A stretch of DNA of 54,440 bases from an uncultured Ruminococcus sp. (GTDB taxonomy: Bacteria > Bacillota > Clostridia > Oscillospirales > Acutalibacteraceae): NCBI GenBank assembly GCA_902792115.1, contig CADAYJ010000031.1, positions 1-54,440 on the forward strand. Reading direction: 5' to 3'. The position numbers and the translations under genes were made by a program. Under the pieces are notes generated by a model. That model ran no database searches, was not told the DNA's origin, and was given only the letters and a program-made list of their open reading frames with translations. The number at the start of each line of letters is the position of its first letter. Position 1 is the stretch's first letter. Positions 25,512-34,945 of this stretch are shown one piece after another.

Positions 25512-27554
25512 TTGGCATCACTTTATGAGATCCCAATAGAGAAAATAACCGGCATAGGTGCTAAGCGTGCCCGGCTTTATAATAAGCTGGGCATTGCTTC
25601 TGTCGGTGACCTGATACGCTTCTATCCCCGGGCATACGAGGATTGGAGTTCCGTTACCGATATCTTTTCTGCCGTGCCGGGCGATGTTTGCTGCGTCAGG
25701 GCGACTCTCGATCTCCCGGTGACGTCGCGCAGAGTCGCAGGCGGTAAGCTGCTTGCAACGACGCGCATCTCCGACGAGACCGGATTCGTCAAGCTGGCCT
25801 TTTTTAACAATAAATATATTGAATCAATGCTCTCTCAGGGCTGCGAATACTTGTTTTATGGCAAACTGACCGACAATTCCGGCGTCCGCGAGATGATAAA
25901 CCCGACATTCCAGAAGGTCGGTAAGGAGATCCCGATCCGGCCTATATACAGTCAGGTCGCCGGTCTTTCGACTAAGCAGATCGAAGCCGCCGTCGGTCAC
26001 GCGCTGAAAATGCTTCCGGAAGCTGTCAACGATCCTCTGCCGGAGAGCATACGCTCACGCTACGGGCTGATCGGCCTGAAGGAAGCTCTGTTAAAGATAC
26101 ATTTTCCTGCTTCTCGGGACGACGTCTCCTTATCACGCAGACGGCTGATCTTTGAGGAGCTTTTGGTGCTTGTGCTCGGACTTATGTCGGTCAAGAGTAT
26201 GCCGGAAAAGCAGACGTCCGTCGTAATTGGCGAGGATCACACCGAGGAGTTTCTCAGGCTGCTCCCGTTTAAGCTGACAAATGCCCAGCGCCGCGCTATA
26301 AAAGATTGTACGGCAGATATGATGGCAAACTCAAAGGCGATGAATCGCCTTGTTCAGGGTGACGTAGGCTCCGGAAAAACGATGGTTGCGGCGGCGGTCG
26401 CATTTAACTGCGTAAAAAACGGCGCTCAGGCCGCGATGATGGCTCCGACGGAGATCCTGGCACGCCAGCACTACGAAAACCTCTTAAAGCTGCTTGCGCC
26501 TGCCGGCGTTAATGTCAGCTTGCTTACCGGCTCAATGACGGCGAAGCAGAAGCGCGAGACGCTATCCTCGCTCGAAGCAGGGGAGACCGACCTTCTCGTC
26601 GGCACGCATTCGCTCATTTCGGACAGCGTCGTCTTTCACCGCCTCGGAGTCGTTATCACGGACGAGCAGCACCGCTTCGGCGTACGCCAGCGTGCAACGC
26701 TCCTTGCGAAGGGCTGCAATCCGCACCTCCTTGTCATGTCGGCAACTCCGATACCGCGAACGCTCGCGCTTATGATCTACGGAGATCTCGATATCTCCGT
26801 GATCGACGAGCTGCCTCCGGGCAGGGAAAAGGTAGACACTTTTTTCATAGACGAGACTATCCGTCAGCGGGCGTACGGTTTCCTTGTGAAAAACATCAGG
26901 GAGGGCAGACAATGCTATATCGTCTGTCCTGCCGTAGAAAACACGGACACTGGTCTGATAGGCGTCGAGGAATATGCGCAGGAGATAAGCAGAACTGTCT
27001 TTCGCGATTTTCGCGTCGGAGTTCTTCACGGCAAGATGAAGCCGTCCGAGAAGGACAGCGTTATGAACGATTTCATCGACGGGAATATTGACGTTCTCGT
27101 CTCGACTACCGTTATCGAGGTCGGCGTAGACGTTCCGAACGCCTCCGTCATGCTGGTTGAAAATGCCGACCGCTTCGGTCTTTCGCAGCTTCACCAGCTT
27201 CGCGGAAGAGTCGGAAGAGGCGGCTATAAATCGTACTGTATACTCATCTCCAATACGAACGGAGAGGACGCAAAGCGCCGTCTCAGTGCGCTTTGTCAGA
27301 CGAACGACGGCTTTAAGATCGCCGACGAGGATCTCAGAATGCGCGGCCCCGGAGATTTCTTTGGCTCCCGGCAGCACGGTCTTCCCGAGCTGAAAATCGC
27401 CGATCTCGCCGAAAACGTAGATGTGCTGCGTGATGCACAGTCCGCCGCTAAGGAGATCACGGAGAGTTATCCCGATCCGGAGTGCCGCGAGCTGAGAGGT
27501 CTTCGCGCTGAGGTTCGGCAGCTCTTCGGAAGCGTCGGAACACAGCTTAATTGA
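25512..27554 (+). CDS. recG: ATP-dependent DNA helicase RecG
   Basis: Branch-migrating helicase that remodels stalled forks and Holliday junctions. The N-terminal wedge OB domain starts IPIEKITGIGAKRARLYNKLGI; the helicase motifs are GDVGSGKT (motif I), MAPTEILARQHY (Ia), TDEQHRFG (II, DEQH box), MSATPIPRTLAL (III) and QLRGRVGRG (VI). The product is 680 aa from the TTG at 25512, chosen because AAAGG at 25498-25502 has a 9-base spacing to it, while the TTG at 25503 touches the site. It overlaps nothing upstream and leads directly into the carboxypeptidase gene. Confidence 0.96.
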   Translation: MASLYEIPIEKITGIGAKRARLYNKLGIASVGDLIRFYPRAYEDWSSVTDIFSAVPGDVCCVRATLDLPVTSRRVAGGKLLATTRISDETGFVKLAFFNNKYIESMLSQGCEYLFYGKLTDNSGVREMINPTFQKVGKEIPIRPIYSQVAGLSTKQIEAAVGHALKMLPEAVNDPLPESIRSRYGLIGLKEALLKIHFPASRDDVSLSRRRLIFEELLVLVLGLMSVKSMPEKQTSVVIGEDHTEEFLRLLPFKLTNAQRRAIKDCTADMMANSKAMNRLVQGDVGSGKTMVAAAVAFNCVKNGAQAAMMAPTEILARQHYENLLKLLAPAGVNVSLLTGSMTAKQKRETLSSLEAGETDLLVGTHSLISDSVVFHRLGVVITDEQHRFGVRQRATLLAKGCNPHLLVMSATPIPRTLALMIYGDLDISVIDELPPGREKVDTFFIDETIRQRAYGFLVKNIREGRQCYIVCPAVENTDTGLIGVEEYAQEISRTVFRDFRVGVLHGKMKPSEKDSVMNDFIDGNIDVLVSTTVIEVGVDVPNASVMLVENADRFGLSQLHQLRGRVGRGGYKSYCILISNTNGEDAKRRLSALCQTNDGFKIADEDLRMRGPGDFFGSRQHGLPELKIADLAENVDVLRDAQSAAKEITESYPDPECRELRGLRAEVRQLFGSVGTQLN

Positions 27555-27586
27555 TCTTGGGAATATTTATCAAAGGGAGAGAAGAA

Positions 27587-28948
27587 ATGAGAATGAAAAG
27601 ATTTGCTGCGGCGTTTATTGCCGCGGCCGTGATGATCGTCAGCCTTACCGTTTCCGCATCGGCTGCTGTTTTTATGCCCGACGTAGACACCACGTGCAAA
27701 GCGGTATATATGATCAATCTTGACACCGGCATCGTCGTTTACGAGAAGAACTCCACAGAAAAGGTCTTCCCGGCTTCGACAACGAAGATTATGACGTATA
27801 TCGTCACCGTTGAAAATGTCCCTGATGTTAAGAATACAAAAGTCGTAGTCGAGCAGGAGGTTCTCGACGAGCTTCTCGGAACGGGCAGCTCGCTTTCCGG
27901 ACTTGAAAACTTCGTGGGGCAGACAGTTACCGTGTTTGACCTGCTCAATTGTCTGATGGTCAAGTCAGGCAACGACGCGGCGCTGCTGCTTGCTCACCAT
28001 GTCGGCAACGGATCAACGCAGACCTTTATCGACATGATGAATCAGAAGGCGCAGGAGCTTGGCTGCAAGAATACTCATTTCGTCAATCCTCACGGTCTTC
28101 ATGATCCCGATCACTACACAACGGCAGAGGATCTCGCGACGATAATGCAGTACGCACAGACGCTCCCCGATTTCAACGAGATCTGCGGCACCGTCAGCAC
28201 ATACATCTCAGCCGACACCGAGAAGAATTATCCCCTTATCACTACTAATTACCTTATAGATCAGGTGAACGGCGGCGATTATTACTATGAGCCGTGCAAG
28301 GGCGGCAAGACTGGTACAACGGACGAAGCAGGCTACTGCCTCTGTTCGACAGCGTCAAATGGGGGATACACGTATATGTGCATCGCTCTCGGCTCGCCTT
28401 CCGTCAACGCTCACGGCGAGGAGGTCGAGACTAACGGCGCAATGGTCGATACAAAGAAGCTCTATGAGTGGGCTTTTGCGAACCTCGAGCTGAAAACGGT
28501 AGTAGACGAGAAAAAGCCGATGTGCGAGGTTCCGATATCACTCGCATGGGATCAGGATACGATCCAGCTCGTTCCTCAGGGCAGCTTCTCCACGATCCTT
28601 CCGTCTGACGTCGAAAGCTCCAGTATGGATGTCAGAACAGATATCCCAGATACGCTCACAGCCCCCGTCCTCGAAGGCAACATAATCGGCACGGCGACGG
28701 TCAGCTACGCAGGGCAGGAGCTTTGTACCGTTAACCTGATCGCGGCGGAGACGGTCGAGCGCAGCAAAATGCTGTACTTCCTTGAATCGGCGAAGAAGAT
28801 ACTCCGATCTCGCTGGATGATCCTCGCGATTACGATCGTAGTTATCCTTTTCATTATATATATCATAATTACGCAGATCTACAACAACAAGAAGAAGCGC
28901 AACAAGGCGATGAAGGACAGAAAAAAGCGCCGTTCATCAAAGCACTGA
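27587..28948 (+). CDS. D-alanyl-D-alanine carboxypeptidase (penicillin-binding protein 5/6 family)
   Basis: Exported serine peptidase that trims the terminal D-Ala from peptidoglycan stem peptides. A signal peptide (MRMKRFAAAFIAAAVMIVSL..ASA, residues 1-27) precedes the catalytic domain with SxxK (Ser64-Lys67 in PASTTK), SGN (VKSGNDAALL) and KTG (GGKTGTTDEAG). A C-terminal extension holds a membrane helix near residues 405-428 (WMILAITIVVILFIIYIIIT) and a very basic tail, so the protein may be anchored by the C-terminus, unusual compared with the amphipathic anchor of most DacA/DacF proteins. The 453-aa ATG at 27587 follows AAAGGGAGAG. The closest relatives are DacF/DacB-like. Confidence 0.92.
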   Translation: MRMKRFAAAFIAAAVMIVSLTVSASAAVFMPDVDTTCKAVYMINLDTGIVVYEKNSTEKVFPASTTKIMTYIVTVENVPDVKNTKVVVEQEVLDELLGTGSSLSGLENFVGQTVTVFDLLNCLMVKSGNDAALLLAHHVGNGSTQTFIDMMNQKAQELGCKNTHFVNPHGLHDPDHYTTAEDLATIMQYAQTLPDFNEICGTVSTYISADTEKNYPLITTNYLIDQVNGGDYYYEPCKGGKTGTTDEAGYCLCSTASNGGYTYMCIALGSPSVNAHGEEVETNGAMVDTKKLYEWAFANLELKTVVDEKKPMCEVPISLAWDQDTIQLVPQGSFSTILPSDVESSSMDVRTDIPDTLTAPVLEGNIIGTATVSYAGQELCTVNLIAAETVERSKMLYFLESAKKILRSRWMILAITIVVILFIIYIIITQIYNNKKKRNKAMKDRKKRRSSKH

Positions 28949-28960
28949 TTGTTAAAATAC

Positions 28961-28993
28961 GCGGGAGGTCAAGCCGGTCTCCCGTAATTTTTT
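28961..28993 (+). terminator. Intrinsic terminator
   Basis: CGGGAG (from 28962) pairs with CTCCCG (to 28984) around an 11-base loop and is followed by TAATTTTTT. Confidence 0.85.
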
Positions 28994-29035
28994 GTAAAAA
29001 ATATCGTAATTTACACAAAAAATTCAAAACTTCTC

Positions 29036-29064
29036 TTGATTTTTATATTACATTGTGATATGAT
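29036..29064 (+). promoter_or_regulatory. Sigma-A-type promoter of hpf
   Basis: TTGATT (29036-29041), 17-base spacer, TATGAT (29059-29064). The short leader contains an inverted repeat, ATAGAGA (about 29071) with TCTCTAT (to about 29096), that could fold near the mRNA 5' end. Confidence 0.7.
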
Positions 29065-29131
29065 TAGTACATAGAGATTCAGTGGTGCGTCTCTATATTC
29101 ATTATTCCTTCAAAAGAAAGGGTGGGATATT

Positions 29132-29674
29132 ATGAAAATTACCTACACAGCAAGAAAAGTCACACTGAAAGATAACTTTAAGGAGCGTGTTGAGAAAAAG
29201 CTCAAAAAATATGACCGTGTCTTCTCCGAGAATGCGGAGGTCATGGTAAAGGTGACGGTCTACAAGAACCGTCAGACCGTCGAGATTACGATCAATGACA
29301 ACGGTATGATCTACCGTGTTGAAGATACAAAGGCAGAGATGAACGAGGCTCTCGATATTGACATCGACAAGCTCTCCCGTCAGATCCGCAAGAACAAGAC
29401 GAGGCTTGCAAAGAGGCTTCGCGACACTGCCTTCGATGAGCCGCTCGTAGACGAGGAAGTCGAGGACGAGCCGGTAGAGGAGCCGACATACGAGCTCTTC
29501 CGCAAAAAGAAGGTCTCCCTCAAGCCGATGTCGCCCGATGAAGCGATCCTTCGCATGAATATGGTAGACCACAAGTTCTTCATGTTCCTCAACTCCGATA
29601 CAGACAAGATTTCCGTCGTTTATATCCGCGACAACGGCGACTACGGTATGCTTGAATCGGAGGTCGAGGGCTGA
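29132..29674 (+). CDS. hpf: Long-form ribosome hibernation promoting factor
   Basis: Binds the 30S decoding site in stationary phase and joins two ribosomes into inactive 100S dimers. The N-terminal S30AE domain (residues ~1-100, with VTVYKNRQTVEITI) and a C-terminal dimerisation domain (~120-178, RKKKVSLKPMSPDEAILRM and VYIRDNGDYGMLE) show the 180-aa long form found in Firmicutes. An acidic linker at ~103-116 joins them. AAAGGGTGGG precedes the ATG. It stands alone between a terminator and its own promoter. Confidence 0.96.
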   Translation: MKITYTARKVTLKDNFKERVEKKLKKYDRVFSENAEVMVKVTVYKNRQTVEITINDNGMIYRVEDTKAEMNEALDIDIDKLSRQIRKNKTRLAKRLRDTAFDEPLVDEEVEDEPVEEPTYELFRKKKVSLKPMSPDEAILRMNMVDHKFFMFLNSDTDKISVVYIRDNGDYGMLESEVEG

Positions 29675-29748
29675 TTTGGAATGATTTAGTGCCGTTCGGC
29701 ATAAACGGCGCATTTCTTCATAAAGATCCATCTCCTTAGCAAATTAGC

Positions 29749-29793
29749 AGCAAAAGGGGCGCAGACCGTGAGGCTTGCGTCTCTTTTGCTTTT
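29749..29793 (+). terminator. Terminator after hpf
   Basis: AGCAAAAG (29749-29756) pairs with CTTTTGCT (29783-29790), extended by inner GCGCA/TGCGT pairing, and followed by TTTT. Confidence 0.85.
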
Positions 29794-29957
29794 AAATAAA
29801 TGAACCATTTCCCGTTCTCGGCTGTATATATAGTGAAAGGCCTTCATACCGCGTTTCAATTAGATAGTATAATGCCTTTATTTAATTGAAAAGCAGGTTG
29901 CGGATCGGCTGCCCCTTCCGCAGAAAATATCGGTGCACCAAAAAAGGTGGTGAGAAT

Positions 29958-30458
29958 TTGAAAAGCAGCTTCAGCAAGTATATCGAACAGTACAGCGCAG
30001 ACTTAACGCGCCTTTGCATATCGCTTTGCGGCAATAACGCCGACGCGGAGGATCTCTTCCAGGACACGTGGCTCAAGGCGCTCAGAGGCTTCGATACATA
30101 CGACGGCGAGCGCCCCTTCGACAAGTGGCTCTTCGCTATCTGTGTAAATGCTTTCAAAAACAAAACTGCGCTTTTCTTCAACAAAAAGCGATATCATTTT
30201 TCCTCGGACGAGGAGATGCAGTCATTTTTCGATTCTCTCCCCGATACGGCAAGCGAAGCTCACGATCGTTATTATGAGCTTCACAGCGCCGTATGTGAGC
30301 TTCCTAGGAAGCAGCGCGCCGCACTTGTGCTGTACTATTTCAGGGAGCATTCCGTCTCCGAGGTCGCAGAGATACTCGGCGTCCCGGAGGGGACGGTAAA
30401 ATCCCGGCTCTGCGCTGCGCGGCGTCAGATCAAAAGGAGGCTTGAGCATGAACAATAA
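29958..30458 (+). CDS. ECF-type RNA polymerase sigma factor
   Basis: A 166-aa sigma-70 family member of the extracytoplasmic-function type. Region 2 is at about residues 18-65 (GNNADAEDLFQDTWLKALRG and PFDKWLFAICVN), and region 4 at ~110-160 with an HTH (VSEVAEILGVPEGTVKSRL). The start is a TTG at 29958, supported by AAAAAGGTGGTGAG directly upstream; an in-frame GTG-like extension to 29886 lacks a site. It overlaps the next gene by 11 bases, which encodes a one-helix membrane protein, so the pair looks like a sigma/anti-sigma module. A TATAAT at 29868-29873 might serve as its promoter. Confidence 0.92.
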   Translation: MKSSFSKYIEQYSADLTRLCISLCGNNADAEDLFQDTWLKALRGFDTYDGERPFDKWLFAICVNAFKNKTALFFNKKRYHFSSDEEMQSFFDSLPDTASEAHDRYYELHSAVCELPRKQRAALVLYYFREHSVSEVAEILGVPEGTVKSRLCAARRQIKRRLEHEQ

Positions 30459-31503
30459 ATTGACAGACGAACGACTTGACAAAATGCTTGATGAGTATTT
30501 TTCGCGCGAGCCTGAGGTCGAATTCTCTGCCCGGCTCGCGCGAGAGGAAAGGAGACCGGTAAATGTGACGCATTTAAAGAGAAGTCTTGCTATTGCCGCC
30601 GCCGTATTCTGGAGCTTTACAGTTGTCATTGTTGGGATAGACCGTTACAGATATTATCACGAGGGAATGTTTGGAGCTGTCGTTGTGGAATCCGGCGACG
30701 ACGACGGATCGCAGCAGGGCAGTTCGGATGAACTGTTCGTTACCTCGACCGCCCCGGACTCTCAGCCTGATGAGAGCGAAACGCTCGCGTCGAAGAATCC
30801 GCTTTTCCTGCTGGCATACGGCGACAAAATGACAGAGGCAGATATGCAGAAGATGAAGGATGAGGCTGTCGTCGGCGCCCGTGACCTGAATAATCTAAGG
30901 CAGGAGCGCCTCGATTACGGCAAAATATGGTACGCCGAGGATATGGCTTACAGGTACAGCGTCGATGATGAATCGAAGCCGATAGATTTTGTTCCCGCTG
31001 AAACGTGTACAGAGGAGAAGGATATCATAAACGAGACACTAGGCTGTATCTACCTCACGAATATAAGACTGTGTGTCAACGGAGAAAATATTTCTCGTCT
31101 GAGCTTTGAGAGCGAAAAAGACGCAAAGATCGTTTGTGCCGTTCCGGGGGGCGATTTTGCAACAAACGTCGATACCGGGGAAAAGCAGCCTTCCGACAGC
31201 TATCTTGATCCGACCGATGTTGAGTATCAGGAGTACCTCAGGATAACATATATTGGACTAAAAGAACTGATATACGACGGCGAGAATATCATCAATGACG
31301 AGCCTTTCCCGTCTCGCGAGGAGGTGAAGCACCTGACTGAGAAGCGCCGCGAGTTTTTCAAGGACATGGACGCCGCCAAGTACAACAGGTATTTCGGAGA
31401 CACCGTTACGGTCACCGCAACGTACACCGACGGCTCGCAGAGCATTTCCCATATCTACATTACCTTCGACGACGAAGGAAACTATCTCATAGACTATGAT
31501 TGA
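30448..31503 (+). CDS. Single-pass membrane protein, probable anti-sigma factor
   Basis: A 351-aa protein with a short cytoplasmic N-terminus (KLTDERLDKMLDEYFSREPEVEFSARL, residues ~5-30), one membrane helix at about residues 49-68 (LAIAAAVFWSFTVVIVGIDR), and an extracellular acidic domain of about 280 residues with no motif I recognise. The N-terminal phrase and position directly after an ECF sigma gene match membrane anti-sigma factors. ATG 30448 is chosen since GGAGG lies eight bases upstream; the TTG at 30442 is inside that spacing. The sensing domain is unique enough that the signal cannot be guessed. Confidence 0.75.
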   Translation: MNNKLTDERLDKMLDEYFSREPEVEFSARLAREERRPVNVTHLKRSLAIAAAVFWSFTVVIVGIDRYRYYHEGMFGAVVVESGDDDGSQQGSSDELFVTSTAPDSQPDESETLASKNPLFLLAYGDKMTEADMQKMKDEAVVGARDLNNLRQERLDYGKIWYAEDMAYRYSVDDESKPIDFVPAETCTEEKDIINETLGCIYLTNIRLCVNGENISRLSFESEKDAKIVCAVPGGDFATNVDTGEKQPSDSYLDPTDVEYQEYLRITYIGLKELIYDGENIINDEPFPSREEVKHLTEKRREFFKDMDAAKYNRYFGDTVTVTATYTDGSQSISHIYITFDDEGNYLIDYD

Positions 31504-31539
31504 TCCAAGTATAACTTTTTTCCCTATACAATCAAAAGA

Positions 31540-31578
31540 CGCGCCGCTTACCCGAAAAGGGCAGGCGGCGCGCCGGCT
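31540..31578. terminator. Bidirectional terminator between convergent genes
   Basis: CGCGCCGC (31540-31547) pairs with GCGGCGCG (31565-31572), with CCC/GGG inside, next to CTTTT on both sides. It ends the anti-sigma gene (+) and the pyr operon (-). Confidence 0.8.
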
Positions 31579-31587
31579 TTTACTGTA

Positions 31588-32004
31588 TTATTTCGCTTTG
31601 CTCTCGCAGTAGATGCACCTGTAAATCCGCTTTTCGCGGTCTGTCAGCTTGAAGATGTGGACAAGCTCCTGCTCGTCCTGCGATATGCAGCGCGGATTCT
31701 TGCAGCGGATAACGTCCACGAGCCTCTCGGGAAGCTCGGGGTGGAATTTCCGGACGATCTCGCCGTTCTTTATCACATTTACGGAAACACCGGGATCAAG
31801 ATACCCCAGCACGTCCACGTCGATGTCGATCGGGCGGTCAATCTTGATGATGTCCTTCTTGCCGTTCTTGGCGCTCGGCGCATTCTTGATGATAGCGACC
31901 GAGCAGGTCAGCTTGTCAAGATTGAGATACTTGTAAAGCACCATGCTCATACCCGACGTAATATGGTCAATGACAATGCCGTCGTTGATCGAGTCGATAA
32001 CCAT
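31588..32004 (-). CDS. pyrI: Aspartate carbamoyltransferase regulatory subunit
   Basis: Zinc-binding regulatory chain that gives PyrB its allosteric response to nucleotides. The 138-aa protein has the C-terminal four-cysteine zinc site (Cys101, 106, 130, 133; CKNPRC and CIYC). The N-terminal allosteric domain (residues ~1-95) is compact compared with E. coli. It follows pyrB without a gap. It is the last gene of the pyr operon before the bidirectional terminator. Confidence 0.94.
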   Translation of the reverse strand: MVIDSINDGIVIDHITSGMSMVLYKYLNLDKLTCSVAIIKNAPSAKNGKKDIIKIDRPIDIDVDVLGYLDPGVSVNVIKNGEIVRKFHPELPERLVDVIRCKNPRCISQDEQELVHIFKLTDREKRIYRCIYCESKAK

Positions 32005-32919
32005 TTATTCCACCTCCAGCAGCTTGAGTATCAGCGCCATTCTCATATACTTTCCGTTAAGAACCTGCTTGAAGTAGCAGGCGCGCGGATCGTTGTCAAC
32101 GGCGACGGAGATCTCGTTTACGCGCGGCAGCGGATGCATGATGCAAAGATCCGCCTTTGCGTTATCCAGCTTGTCTGGCGTGAGGATGTAGCTGTCTTTA
32201 AGTCTGATGTAGTCCTGCTCGTTGAAGAAGCGCTCGCGCTGAACTCTCGTCATGTAGAGAATGTCGAGCTTCGGCATCGCCTCAAGCAGATCCGTCGTCT
32301 CCTCATAGGGAATGCTGTTCTTGATGAGTACGTTATTCGTCACGTAGTCCGGCAGACGAAGCTCCTCGGGGGAGATCAGCACGAATTTTATCCCGGAGTA
32401 CCGCGAAAGCGCGTTGATGAGTGAATGCACCGTGCGGCCGAATTTGAGGTCTCCGCAGAGACCGACCGTGAGATCGCTGAATCTGCCCTTTTCACGGTAT
32501 ATCGTAAGAAGATCGGCGAGCGTCTGAGTCGGGTGGTTGTGTCCGCCGTCGCCTGCGTTGATGATCGGGATAGAGCTGACCATCGAGGCTACCATCGGCG
32601 CGCCCTCCTTCGGGTGGCGCATTGCGATGATGTCGGCGTAATTCGAGACGACCTTTATCGTGTCCGAAACGCTCTCGCCCTTTGAAGCGGAGGAGCTTCT
32701 GCCCTCGGAGAAGCCGATAACATTGCCGCCCAGCTCATACATCGCTGCCTCGAAGCTGAGGCGCGTGCGCGTGCTCGGCTCGAAGAAAAGCGTCGCGAGC
32801 TTCTTCCTGCGGCACTTTTCAGCGTACTTGTCCGGATTTTCTATGATGTCGCACGCCTTTGCGATCAGCTCGTCAAGCTCTTCCGTCGAGAAATCGAGAA
32901 TATCTAACAAATGTCTCAT
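32005..32919 (-). CDS. pyrB: Aspartate carbamoyltransferase catalytic subunit
   Basis: Condenses carbamoyl phosphate with aspartate, the committed step of pyrimidine synthesis. The 304-aa protein has the carbamoyl phosphate motif [13 protein letters not shown] (residues ~49-61), and later [11 protein letters not shown] and MHPLPR motifs, all intact. The start overlaps the pyrE stop by four bases. AGGTG lies upstream as ribosome binding site. Confidence 0.97.
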   Translation of the reverse strand: MRHLLDILDFSTEELDELIAKACDIIENPDKYAEKCRRKKLATLFFEPSTRTRLSFEAAMYELGGNVIGFSEGRSSSASKGESVSDTIKVVSNYADIIAMRHPKEGAPMVASMVSSIPIINAGDGGHNHPTQTLADLLTIYREKGRFSDLTVGLCGDLKFGRTVHSLINALSRYSGIKFVLISPEELRLPDYVTNNVLIKNSIPYEETTDLLEAMPKLDILYMTRVQRERFFNEQDYIRLKDSYILTPDKLDNAKADLCIMHPLPRVNEISVAVDNDPRACYFKQVLNGKYMRMALILKLLEVE

Positions 32920-33554
32920 TTTGCAGCACCTATCCAGCTCTCGTCGGAGGGGTTGTTTCTGAACTTAATGATCTTTTCCTTGTCCTCGGGCTTGATGTAG
33001 CCGTTCTCCGCAGCTACCTCAACGACCTCGTCAATGCAGGTGAGGCTTACATTCTTTACGTTTGCAGCGGCAAGTCTGTCAATACCCTTCTGCATTCCGT
33101 AGGTGAAGATGCTTGCGATGCCGAGCACCTCTGCGCCTGCGTCACGAAGCGCATTTACGACCTCGATAACGCTGCCGCCCGTCGAGATAAGATCCTCTAT
33201 GACAACGACCTTCTGTCCTGCCTCGAGCTTGCCCTCGATCTGGTTGCCGCGTCCGTGATCCTTAGCGCCGGAGCGAACGTAGCCCATCGGGAGGTCAAGG
33301 ATCGTCGCCGTGATTGCGGCGTGCGCGATTCCTGCCGTAGACGTGCCCATAAGCACCTCTGCGTCGGGGTATTCATTGCGGACTACCTCGGCGAGAGCGT
33401 TTTCAACGTCGTTTCTCACCTTCGGAGCGGTGAGAGTCAGACGGTTGTCGCAGTAGATCGGGCTTTTGATTCCGCTGGCCCATGTGAACGGCTCCTGCGG
33501 TCTGAGAAATACTGCGTTTATAGATAAAAGGTCTTCTGCGATTAGTTTATTCAT
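32916..33554 (-). CDS. pyrE: Orotate phosphoribosyltransferase
   Basis: Transfers ribose phosphate from PRPP to orotate. The PRPP-binding motif [14 protein letters not shown] (residues ~115-128) and [13 protein letters not shown] are typical. ATG 33554 is preferred since AAAGGATG then lies about eight bases upstream; an ATG at 33563 is part of that site. The product is 212 aa. Its stop overlaps the pyrB start. Confidence 0.95.
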   Translation of the reverse strand: MNKLIAEDLLSINAVFLRPQEPFTWASGIKSPIYCDNRLTLTAPKVRNDVENALAEVVRNEYPDAEVLMGTSTAGIAHAAITATILDLPMGYVRSGAKDHGRGNQIEGKLEAGQKVVVIEDLISTGGSVIEVVNALRDAGAEVLGIASIFTYGMQKGIDRLAAANVKNVSLTCIDEVVEVAAENGYIKPEDKEKIIKFRNNPSDESWIGAAK

Positions 33555-33590
33555 AATTAACATCCTTTCAATATATATGGATCATTCATT

Positions 33591-34241
33591 TTATTCCTTC
33601 AGCAGGAATTCTCCGAGCGCATTGACGTCTTCTAAAATGAAGTCCGCGCCGCAGCTTTGTGCCTCCTCGCGGCTGCCGTAGCCGAAGAGCACGTAAGCGC
33701 ATTTCATGCCGACGTTGTGCGCGCCGGCGACGTCGTGCTTCCTGTCGCCGACCATCAGCGACTCTGACATATCGGTAACTCCGATCTGAGAGATCGCGTA
33801 TTTGAGAACGTCCGTCTTGTTGTTTCGCGTTCCGTCCATCGTGCTGCCTGCGATAAGGTCAAAATACTGTGAAACACCGAAGTGCTCAAGTATCCTTACG
33901 GCGAACACCTCAGGCTTCGACGTCGCGAGTACGATCGTGCTGTCTGTCTCTGAAAGAGCCTTCAGAAGCTCCTCCATACCGCCGTACAGCTTATTCTCGA
34001 AAATACCCTTCTGCGGATAATACTCGCGGTAATAGCGGACTCCGCGCGCCGAGGTCTCGTCGTCAAAGCCGTAGAACTCGCGGAACGACTCCGAGAGGGG
34101 AGGACCTATGAACGGGCGGAGGGTGTTTTTGTCCTCAACGGGATATCCGAGCTTTTCAAGAGCGTAAGCGACGGAGTTGAGAATGCCCTCCTCGGATTCC
34201 GTCACCGTCCCGTCCAGGTCGAGAAAAATATAATCGTACAT
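33591..34241 (-). CDS. HAD-family phosphatase in the pyr operon
   Basis: A 216-aa haloacid dehalogenase superfamily hydrolase. Motif I is FLDLDGTVTESEEG (residues ~6-19), motif II ATSKPE, and motif III with the final Asp pair in MVGDRKHDVAGA. The alpha-helical cap after motif I places it near phosphoglycolate phosphatases (Gph/PpaX). Its place between pyrF and pyrE, six bases from pyrF, suggests a nucleotide or pathway-linked phosphate ester as substrate, for example a pyrimidine 5'-nucleotidase role; this is inference. The ribosome binding site is weak, so it may be translated by coupling. Confidence 0.88.
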   Translation of the reverse strand: MYDYIFLDLDGTVTESEEGILNSVAYALEKLGYPVEDKNTLRPFIGPPLSESFREFYGFDDETSARGVRYYREYYPQKGIFENKLYGGMEELLKALSETDSTIVLATSKPEVFAVRILEHFGVSQYFDLIAGSTMDGTRNNKTDVLKYAISQIGVTDMSESLMVGDRKHDVAGAHNVGMKCAYVLFGYGSREEAQSCGADFILEDVNALGEFLLKE

Positions 34242-34246
34242 ATTTA

Positions 34247-34945
34247 TCAGCCCACGAACTCGGAAACGCAGCGTCTGTAAGCTGCGACCGGATCATCAGC
34301 CTGCGTGATCGGTCTGCCGACTACGATGTAATCGGAGCCGATCTCCTTTGCCTGAGCGGGCGTCATAACTCTTACCTGATCGCCAAGCTCACCGTCCGCG
34401 AAACGAACGCCGGGAGTTACCGTGACGAAGCTGTTTCCGCAGATGTCGTGAACCTTCTTAGCCTCGAGCGGCGAGCAGACGACGCCGTCAAGCCCCGCCT
34501 TCTGCGCGTTCATCGCGTAGTGCAGAACAACGCTGTCGATCGGGCGCTCTATAAGCAGCTCGTCTCTCATGCGCTCCTCGCTCGTAGATGTGAGCTGCGT
34601 AACGGCGATGAGTATCGGGCGCGTGCCGTCCTCTCTCGTAAGACCCTTTATAGCTGCCTCCATCATAGCGGCAGTACCGGCTGCGTGAAGGTTCGTCATA
34701 TCGACGTCGAGCTTCGACAGCACCTTCATAGCCTTCATAACGGTGTTCGGGATATCGTGGAGCTTGAGGTCAAGGAATATCTTGTGACCTCTTCTCTTGA
34801 TCTCCCTTACGATTTCCGGACCTTCCGCGTAAAAAAGCTCCATACCGATCTTTACGAAGGGCTTTTCCTCCGTGAACTTGTCGAGGAACGAAAAGACCTC
34901 CTCCTTGCTGTTGAAATCGCATGCAACGATTACGTCCTTACCCAT
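34247..34945 (-). CDS. pyrF: Orotidine 5'-phosphate decarboxylase
   Basis: Makes UMP from OMP. The 232-aa protein has the catalytic Lys-Asp array in [13 protein letters not shown] (residues ~58-70), the phosphate-binding [15 protein letters not shown] and VVGRPIT near the C-terminus. Its start overlaps the end of pyrD by eight bases. Confidence 0.97.
   Translation of the reverse strand: MGKDVIVACDFNSKEEVFSFLDKFTEEKPFVKIGMELFYAEGPEIVREIKRRGHKIFLDLKLHDIPNTVMKAMKVLSKLDVDMTNLHAAGTAAMMEAAIKGLTREDGTRPILIAVTQLTSTSEERMRDELLIERPIDSVVLHYAMNAQKAGLDGVVCSPLEAKKVHDICGNSFVTVTPGVRFADGELGDQVRVMTPAQAKEIGSDYIVVGRPITQADDPVAAYRRCVSEFVG

Noticed and set aside
28994-29131. A raiA-type structured RNA before hpf
   Set aside because: That large motif is known upstream of raiA genes in Clostridia, but here only about 60 bases separate promoter and gene, too short for it; only one small inverted repeat is seen.
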